This document shows positions 6,448-12,223 of a DNA stretch of 12,223 bases, one piece after another. Both the position numbers and the translations under genes were made by a program. Positions within the stretch are counted from its first letter, which is position 1. The number at the start of each line of letters is the position of its first letter. This DNA comes from Chitinophagaceae bacterium (GTDB taxonomy: Bacteria; Bacteroidota; Bacteroidia; Chitinophagales; Chitinophagaceae). Under the pieces are notes generated by a model that made no database searches, was not told the DNA's origin, and saw only the letters and a program-made list of their open reading frames with translations. The DNA lies in assembly GCA_021738605.1 (NCBI GenBank), contig JAIPBY010000060.1, positions 1 through 12,223 on the forward strand. The letters run 5' to 3'.

Positions 6448-9400
6448 ATGCCCATCTTATCAAGTCTTAGGACTGGGAGGAAATTTCGTCTTCCTCATTT
6501 TCTTTTATTTTTAATGTTGCTCCCATTTCTTTCTTTTGGACAGCAAAAAACCATCACCGGCACCGTTAAGGATGACGCTGGTGAATTGCTTTCCAACATT
6601 TCAGTGGTCATAAAAAAGAGTTCCACAGGGACAACCACTGACGCAAAGGGAAATTTCAAAATCAGTGCTGCAGTTGGAGATGAGATTGTCTTCACTTCAG
6701 CTGGTCATGAAGAGTTTTCCCTTAAAGTTGATGCAAGAAACGAATACATCATCGCCCTCAAGCCCAAAACATCAGCACTCAACGATGTTGTAGTGGTGGG
6801 ATATGGCCGTCAGAAAAAAGTAAACCTTGTTGGTGCTGTTTCACAGGTCAATGTAGATGAAAAAATTGTGAGCCGTGCTTTGCCCAACGTTTCCTCTGCT
6901 TTGACCGGTCTTGTGCCTGGTTTACAAGCAGTACAATCCTCCGGTATGGCGGGAAACAACGAAGCCAGCCTTATCATAAGGGGTCTTGGAACGGTGAATA
7001 ATGCAAGTCCTTTGATTGTTGTGGATGGTATGCCTGATGTTGACATCAACAGGATCAACCTCAATGATGTTGAGTCCATTTCAGTGTTGAAAGATGCCAC
7101 ATCCGCTTCAGTGTATGGATCAAGGGCTGCGAATGGAGTTATCCTTATCACTACCCGTAGTGGTAAGGGTGCCAAGAAAACTTCTCTGAACTTCACCAGC
7201 AATAATTCAGTCGTGGCGCCTACAAGGGGCCAGGATTTCATGGACGATTATTCAAGGGCATTGACTGTGCAACAGCAAAGAACTGCAGTTGGAACCCTGC
7301 AAAGCAATCAGTTGTTCAAGTTGGGTACTGTTGATGAGTGGTTGGCCAAATCCATGATTGATCCTGTGAAATTTCCCAATACCGATGTTTGGGATATCAT
7401 CCTCAGGCCAGGTATGTACAACAATTACAATCTCTCTGCGACAGGTGGAAGTGAGACCAACAATTTCTTTGTTTCTGCAGGTGTAAAGGATGAAAAAGGA
7501 CTTCAAATCAACAATGACTATAAGCAATACAACGCGAGGTTCAATTTTGATTCCAAAATCAAGAACAACATGAATGTTGGTTTCCGCTTCAACGGAAACT
7601 GGTCTACGTTCAGGTATGGTTTGTCTGAAGGATTCAATGATCCGGATGCATCCAATACTGCAGGAAACGATATGCAGTATGCGATATCTGGATTGTTGCC
7701 TTATGACCCCAAAACCGGATATTTTGGAGGTGTGATGGCATATGGGGAAGATCCTCAGGCATACAACCCCTATACTTTATATATCAACAGTCCTTCACGG
7801 AACAACAGGCAAGAAGCCAATACACAAATGTATTATGATTGGACGCCCATCAAAGGGTTGACGGCAAGGATTGATTATGCCCTGAACTATTACAACCAGT
7901 TTTCCTGGTCTGCCGCTACGCCCAATCAGGCATACAATTTCCAGACTGAATCTTTTGGAAGCAGGGTTTATGTTGGACAGAATGCTGGAATTTCAAACAG
8001 CACCAGCACAGGCTTCAAAACTTTGCTCAATGGCCGTTTGAATTACAATACCAAAATTGGCAAGGAGCACGACATTGCTGCGGTGGTTGTATACAATGAA
8101 GAATATTGGTACAATCGTTCTCAAGGTAGTTCAAGGAATGACAGGCTGCATCCGAGTTTGACAGAGGTAAATGCAGCCTTGACGGATATTCAATCTACCA
8201 GCGGTTCTTCAAACGAAGAAGGCCTTCGTTCTTACATTGGAAGGTTCAATTACACTGGGTTCAATAAATACCTTTTTGAAGCCAACTTCAGGGTGGATGG
8301 TTCTTCCAAGTTCTTGCCTGGCAGCCGTTTCGGATTTTTCCCATCCGCTGCTGTGGGTTGGAAATTTACAGAAGAGAAATTTATCCAAAAATTCACTGAT
8401 AAGTTTCTTACCAGTGGTAAGTTCAGGGCTTCTTATGGAAGCCTTGGTAACAACAGTGGCGTAGGTAGGTATGAACAACAGGAGACCCTTACCAATCTGA
8501 ACTACGTTATCGGAACCAGTGTTCAACGTGGTTTTGCCAACAACAAAATGATCAACAGGTTTCTTTCTTGGGAAACCACAACAGTGCTCAACCTTGGTCT
8601 TGATCTTGCTTTTATGCGCAATCGCCTGACCGCGGCAGTAGACTACTATGATCGTTTGACAACAGGGATGAACAGGCCTTCTGAATTTTCAACCTTCCTC
8701 AGCTCTGCATATAGCCCAGCCCCAAGGACCAATATTGGTAACCTCAGGAACAGGGGTGTAGAAATTGATCTGGCATGGAAAGACAGGATCGGAAAATTGC
8801 AATATGGCTTTAACCTGAATGGGGCATTTAACAATACCAATCTGGAGAAATGGAATCAGTTGTTGTTGAGAGGAAATGTATTCATCGGAATGCCTTATCA
8901 GTTTATTTACTCTTATGAGGATATGGGCATTGCACAATCTTGGGCTGACATTCATAAAGCAACACCACAGGGTGCTTCTCCTGGTGACCTGCTCATGAAG
9001 GATCTGAATGGTGATGGCAGAATTACGGCTGATGACAGGAAAGCCTACTCAAATCTTCAGCAAGAGAGACCTACTACCACATTTTCTTTCAATACCTATG
9101 TTGCTTACAAAGGTTTTGATCTCACCGTTTTCCTCCAAGGGGCGGCTGGACGTAAAGATTATTGGTTGAACATTTATAATAACACCAATTTTGGCAATTC
9201 ACGGTATGCCGCATCATGGGAGCATTGGAACAATCCATGGTCTTGGGACAACAGGGATGGACTATGGCCAAGATTGGGTGGAAGTGGAAACAACAGAAAC
9301 TCAACCAGTTTTTGGTTGGATGATATGAGTTACCTGCGCGTTAAAAACCTTCAACTGGGTTATACCGTTCCTACAAAAGTTCTTTCAAGATTGGGTGTAA

Positions 9401-9543
9401 CCAACCTGAGGATTGTAGGTTCTGCTGAAAACATTGGAACCCTTACTGCTTTCCGAGGATTGGATCCTGAAAAGCAAGGTGACGATAACAATGTTTATCC
9501 AATCAACAAGTCCTACTCTTTGGCCATTAACCTTAGTTTCTAA
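6448..9543 (+). CDS. SusC/RagA-family TonB-dependent outer-membrane transporter
   Basis: This outer-membrane barrel imports glycan fragments with energy from TonB and is capped by its SusD partner. The ATG at 6448 is chosen over a TTG at 6388 because it leaves a normal signal peptide (hydrophobic run about 16-30, cleaved near FLSFGQQ); the protein is 1031 residues. A carboxypeptidase-D-like domain covers about 33-107 (TITGTVKD...), followed by the plug from 112 (DVVVVGYG) through the family block with SLIIRGLGT and ISVLKDATSASVYGSRAANGVILITT (about 174-237). The barrel fills the rest and ends in LAINLSF, a terminal aromatic typical of outer-membrane barrels. Residues 852-863 (DLNGDGRITADD) form an EF-hand-like calcium motif. 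There is no N-terminal STN domain, so it is unlikely to signal directly to an anti-sigma factor. SusD starts 8 bases downstream. Substrate is inferred only from the nearby sulfatase and GH88 genes. Confidence 0.96.
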   Translation: MPILSSLRTGRKFRLPHFLLFLMLLPFLSFGQQKTITGTVKDDAGELLSNISVVIKKSSTGTTTDAKGNFKISAAVGDEIVFTSAGHEEFSLKVDARNEYIIALKPKTSALNDVVVVGYGRQKKVNLVGAVSQVNVDEKIVSRALPNVSSALTGLVPGLQAVQSSGMAGNNEASLIIRGLGTVNNASPLIVVDGMPDVDINRINLNDVESISVLKDATSASVYGSRAANGVILITTRSGKGAKKTSLNFTSNNSVVAPTRGQDFMDDYSRALTVQQQRTAVGTLQSNQLFKLGTVDEWLAKSMIDPVKFPNTDVWDIILRPGMYNNYNLSATGGSETNNFFVSAGVKDEKGLQINNDYKQYNARFNFDSKIKNNMNVGFRFNGNWSTFRYGLSEGFNDPDASNTAGNDMQYAISGLLPYDPKTGYFGGVMAYGEDPQAYNPYTLYINSPSRNNRQEANTQMYYDWTPIKGLTARIDYALNYYNQFSWSAATPNQAYNFQTESFGSRVYVGQNAGISNSTSTGFKTLLNGRLNYNTKIGKEHDIAAVVVYNEEYWYNRSQGSSRNDRLHPSLTEVNAALTDIQSTSGSSNEEGLRSYIGRFNYTGFNKYLFEANFRVDGSSKFLPGSRFGFFPSAAVGWKFTEEKFIQKFTDKFLTSGKFRASYGSLGNNSGVGRYEQQETLTNLNYVIGTSVQRGFANNKMINRFLSWETTTVLNLGLDLAFMRNRLTAAVDYYDRLTTGMNRPSEFSTFLSSAYSPAPRTNIGNLRNRGVEIDLAWKDRIGKLQYGFNLNGAFNNTNLEKWNQLLLRGNVFIGMPYQFIYSYEDMGIAQSWADIHKATPQGASPGDLLMKDLNGDGRITADDRKAYSNLQQERPTTTFSFNTYVAYKGFDLTVFLQGAAGRKDYWLNIYNNTNFGNSRYAASWEHWNNPWSWDNRDGLWPRLGGSGNNRNSTSFWLDDMSYLRVKNLQLGYTVPTKVLSRLGVTNLRIVGSAENIGTLTAFRGLDPEKQGDDNNVYPINKSYSLAINLSF

Positions 9544-9551
9544 ATTTTGTG

Positions 9552-11414
9552 ATGATGAAAAAAATATTCAATACTTCAAGAATTGCATTGATACTCCTGG
9601 TTTCAGGCATCCTTGTTCTTCCAACATCTTGTAAAAAAGATTTGCTTGATCAAACCCCAACAGGTGAACTGGCTGCTGTAAACTTTTGGAAAACAGATGC
9701 AGATGCAACAATCGCGCTTATGGCAGCCTATGCCTCTGCGAGAGCAGTGTTTGACCGTGATTATTATTTCGAAGGTCATGGTGAATTCACCAGGGTTCGC
9801 GGAACGAGCGCTACAAGTGGAAGCATTTTGCGAGGGGATGCTTATCAAGGTGGAAGCTATGATCCTTCTGGTTATGGAGCTGGATTCGACAAATATTTCA
9901 GTTATTTGTATGGTACAGTTAACAGGACCAATTATGTCATTGAAAACATCAATAACCGCATGATTCCTGGTGCTACTGGAGCCAGGCTTGCAACATTGGA
10001 AAGTATCATTGCTGAAGCACGTTTGCTCCGTGGAATGACTTATTTCCGTTTGATTTCCATGTGGGGTGATGTACCTTACATTGGTAGGATCATATACGAT
10101 AACAGCGAAGTCAAAGACATCAAAAGATTGCCGATTACACAGGTAAAAGATTCGATTCTTGCTGACTTTGATTACGCAGTAGCCAAATTGCCAGCCAAAG
10201 GGTCTGCCCTTGGCCGTGCTGGAAAGCCTGCTGCACTGGCGTTTCGTGGAAAATTGAACCTCTATTGGGCAAGCTGGAAGAAGAATGGCTGGCCTGAGTT
10301 GGAAGGGTTTACACAGAATCCTGCGGAAGCACAAACTGCATTTGCAGCTGCTGCAGCGGACTTCAAATCTGTGATCAATGATTATGGTCTCACATTATAC
10401 AAGAATGGCGATCCTGGGCAAATTGATGCCTTGGGTAAGGCCGATATCCTTCCCAATTATTTCGAGTTGTTCACGCCCAAGGCCAATGGAGCAGCTGAAA
10501 TGATCATGGTTTTCACACATTCCGGTACACCAACCAATCCTTCACAGGGCGAAGAGTTGATGCGCGATTTCTCTGGCCGCACCATTGAAGGTTCACAATG
10601 CTGGGTTTCACCGCGATATGAAATAGCAGACAGATACCAGTTGACAACAACAGGTGATTTTGCCCCCAAGTTGGTTCAGCTGAACCCAACCACCAATCCA
10701 GCTGCAAGAACTACTTTGAATTCTGCTGTCAATCCCAATTCTTATGCCAACAGGGATTACAGGATGAAATCCACCATCATGTGGGACAATGAATTGTGTA
10801 TAGGCTTGACCTCATTGAAGTCTACCGGATTCTCTCCATTCATATACCAATCATGGGCTGCCAATGTTACCATTGGTGGTGTGAAATACATTACCTACAA
10901 TACCGATGGATCTAACTCTGGTTATATATTCAGGAAATTTGTAAGAAACTATGAAGGCCTTGGAAGAAGTGAAGGTGATTATGCCTACCCGGTGATGCGT
11001 CTTGCAGATGTATTTCTGATGTATGCAGAAGCATCTAACGAAGTGAGTGGCCCATTGGCAGATGCTGTTGCTCTTGTCAACCAGGTTCGTCGCCGCGGAA
11101 ATCTTCCTGCCCTGGCTCCTGCAAAATATTCCAGCAAGCAAAATTTCTTCAATGCCATTGAGCAGGAAAGGATCATCGAGCTGGTGGCTGAAGGTCAGCG
11201 TGGATTTGACCTCAGGCGCTGGAGGGCCATTGAAAGAGTATGGGGCCCTCCCGGAGGTATTGGTGTATGGAGACAGGATACCTGGGGTGCAAACCAACAG
11301 AGGTACTACCTGAATACAGTTGATCTCACGTACAAGCAAAACTACATCTTCAGGATTCCTCCTGGTGAGCGCGATCGCAATCCAAACCTCACACAAAACA
11401 TTCCCTGGAGATAA
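9552..11414 (+). CDS. SusD/RagB-family surface glycan-binding lipoprotein
   Basis: SusD proteins sit on the cell surface as a lid over SusC and capture glycan. The start is one of three consecutive codons, GTG-ATG-ATG (9549-9557); the first ATG gives 620 residues, somewhat longer than most SusD proteins. A lipoprotein signal peptide ends in LPTSC with lipidated Cys27, followed by KKDLLD. Next comes the characteristic N-terminal block DQTPTGELAAVNFWKTDADA. The TPR-like region includes LRGMTYFRLISMWGDVPYI, and the C-terminal block has YPVMRLADVFLMYAEASNE, ERIIELVAEGQRGFDLRRW and a final NPNLTQNIPW. The gene follows SusC by 8 bases, so the two are surely co-expressed. The binding specificity cannot be read from sequence. 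Confidence 0.95.
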   Translation: MMKKIFNTSRIALILLVSGILVLPTSCKKDLLDQTPTGELAAVNFWKTDADATIALMAAYASARAVFDRDYYFEGHGEFTRVRGTSATSGSILRGDAYQGGSYDPSGYGAGFDKYFSYLYGTVNRTNYVIENINNRMIPGATGARLATLESIIAEARLLRGMTYFRLISMWGDVPYIGRIIYDNSEVKDIKRLPITQVKDSILADFDYAVAKLPAKGSALGRAGKPAALAFRGKLNLYWASWKKNGWPELEGFTQNPAEAQTAFAAAAADFKSVINDYGLTLYKNGDPGQIDALGKADILPNYFELFTPKANGAAEMIMVFTHSGTPTNPSQGEELMRDFSGRTIEGSQCWVSPRYEIADRYQLTTTGDFAPKLVQLNPTTNPAARTTLNSAVNPNSYANRDYRMKSTIMWDNELCIGLTSLKSTGFSPFIYQSWAANVTIGGVKYITYNTDGSNSGYIFRKFVRNYEGLGRSEGDYAYPVMRLADVFLMYAEASNEVSGPLADAVALVNQVRRRGNLPALAPAKYSSKQNFFNAIEQERIIELVAEGQRGFDLRRWRAIERVWGPPGGIGVWRQDTWGANQQRYYLNTVDLTYKQNYIFRIPPGERDRNPNLTQNIPWR

Positions 11415-11457
11415 CTTGTAGCCCTAATACCTAATTATCAATTTTCAAAAAGAAGCA

Positions 11458-11859
11458 ATGGCCAAATATTTTAAAATAACCCTTTCCATCCTGATGATCT
11501 CTGCCATCATCATATCATGTAAAAAGGATAGTGTTGTCGATGAAGACGGACTCTTGATTACCTTCAGGCAAGAATGTTTTGTGAGCAATTTCGAGTTGTT
11601 GGGTGCTGATTTTGTCAGTGTTCGATCCAAGACTGCTGTAATCGATACTGTTGCACAAACCATAGATGTTGAAGTACTGTTCGGGACAGACCTGAAGAAT
11701 GTATATCCTCAGTTTTCTCTGGCAACTGACTGCAAGTTGGATCCAAAGGTTACAGGAAGAACAGATCTTTCTAACCTGGCCAGCCCCAAGGTCTATACCG
11801 TGGTATCAGGCAACAGGAAGATCCGCAAGGACTATAAGCTCAACATCAAGTTTCAATAA
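11458..11859 (+). CDS. Small lipoprotein after SusD, DUF5018-like beta-sandwich domain
   Basis: A 133-residue lipoprotein 43 bases after SusD. Its signal peptide ends in IISC with lipidated Cys21, followed by KKDSVVDED, an acidic stretch of the kind linked to surface export in Bacteroidota. The remaining 110 residues look like a single Ig-like beta-sandwich: strands ITFRQECFVSNFEL, TIDVEVLFGTDLKNVYPQFSLA and KVYTVVSGNRKIRKDYKLNIKF. The pattern of 'GTDLKNVYPQFSLATDC ... YTV ... G...YKLNI' recalls DUF5018-type domains found in glycan-use loci. Its position suggests an accessory surface glycan-binding or SusC/D-associated role, but no binding residues can be assigned. It is much shorter than typical SusE/SusF or SGBP proteins. 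The gene is confident; family and role are tentative. Confidence 0.8.
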   Translation: MAKYFKITLSILMISAIIISCKKDSVVDEDGLLITFRQECFVSNFELLGADFVSVRSKTAVIDTVAQTIDVEVLFGTDLKNVYPQFSLATDCKLDPKVTGRTDLSNLASPKVYTVVSGNRKIRKDYKLNIKFQ

Positions 11860-11882
11860 AATCTCCATTTAAATCAATTGCG

Positions 11883-12223
11883 ATGCGAAATAAAAACATT
11901 CAATTTTCCTTTTTGGTTATCATGATGCTGGCTTCAATGGTGGCATGTAAGAAAGAGGAATATAAAATACCTGTTCCGGTCTTTCAACTGACCAATGATT
12001 GTATTAAAAGAACAATAGGACCCAGCATAGTAAGCTTGCCTTTGGAGTTTGCTTATGCCATGGCCATTCCCAAATCCAGTGGTAAGTTGGTTTCTGCTCA
12101 AGTGGAAGCCTCCATTGCCGGTGCTTCTGGTACTTACCTTGAAAACAGGTCATTCTATACCAATTCAAGTGGAGTGGATGTACCTGTTTTGGTTGGCTCA
12201 CCTTCTTTGACTGTTGACAAGAC
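11883..12223 (+). CDS. Lipoprotein, possibly DUF4466-like, N-terminal part (runs off right edge)
   Basis: The first 113 residues of a lipoprotein, starting 23 bases after the previous gene and open at the window edge. The signal peptide ends in MVAC with lipidated Cys22, followed by KKEEYK. The mature part contains VPVFQLTNDCIKRTIGPSIV, then PLEFAYAMAIPKSSGKLVSAQVEASIAGASGTYLENRSFYTNSSG. This resembles from memory the start of the DUF4466 family, lipoproteins found beside SusC/SusD pairs, but the match is not verified. A role in glycan binding at the surface is inferred from the operon position. Its full length and C-terminal domains are unseen. Confidence 0.75.
   Translation, partial: MRNKNIQFSFLVIMMLASMVACKKEEYKIPVPVFQLTNDCIKRTIGPSIVSLPLEFAYAMAIPKSSGKLVSAQVEASIAGASGTYLENRSFYTNSSGVDVPVLVGSPSLTVDK

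Noticed and set aside
9603..10334. Open frame of 243 codons on the minus strand inside SusD
   Set aside because: Antisense to a clear SusD gene, with many cysteines and no family resemblance.
10851..11396. Open frame of 181 codons on the minus strand inside the SusD C-terminus
   Set aside because: Covers the conserved SusD C-terminal block on the opposite strand; no independent support.

Overview
The window is a piece of a Bacteroidota chromosome, probably a Chitinophagaceae-like member. The grounds are a SusC/SusD pair, several lipoproteins with Bacteroidota-type signal peptides, poorly defined Shine-Dalgarno sequences and a TAnnTTTG-like promoter. The genus cannot be fixed from the sequence. 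No RNA gene, mobile element or CRISPR array is visible, and no gene-free stretch exceeds 300 bases.

Layout. Positions 1-811 (minus) hold the first ATPase domain of a tandem, ModF/PhrA-like ABC ATPase that runs off the left edge. A 128-base divergent gap with an inverted repeat follows. Next comes a plus-strand group: a secreted type I sulfatase resembling iduronate-2-sulfatase (940-2496), a secreted GH88 unsaturated uronyl hydrolase (2568-3770), and aat (3767-4387), whose start overlaps the GH88 stop. aat runs convergently into a minus-strand housekeeping pair, dapA (4381-5265) and accA (5275-6261). After a 186-base divergent gap with a recognisable promoter, the plus strand carries SusC (6448-9543), SusD (9552-11414), a small 133-residue lipoprotein (11458-11859) and the start of another lipoprotein (11883 to the edge).

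How the genes work together. The sulfatase, GH88 hydrolase and SusC/SusD importer together look like a polysaccharide utilization locus for a sulfated, uronate-containing glycan, such as a glycosaminoglycan or a marine sulfated uronan. The lyase that would produce unsaturated oligosaccharides is not in the window. SusD and the two lipoproteins would bind glycan at the surface, SusC would import it, and the sulfatase and GH88 would trim fragments in the periplasm. The substrate is inferred from gene content. The locus is interrupted by three core genes (aat, dapA, accA), so whether the two halves form one regulon is open. No regulator of the locus is visible here.

The gene families are all known. 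The points most worth checking are the degenerate first ATPase site of the ABC protein, the two little-characterised lipoproteins after SusD, the split locus, and two inverted repeats in the divergent gaps.
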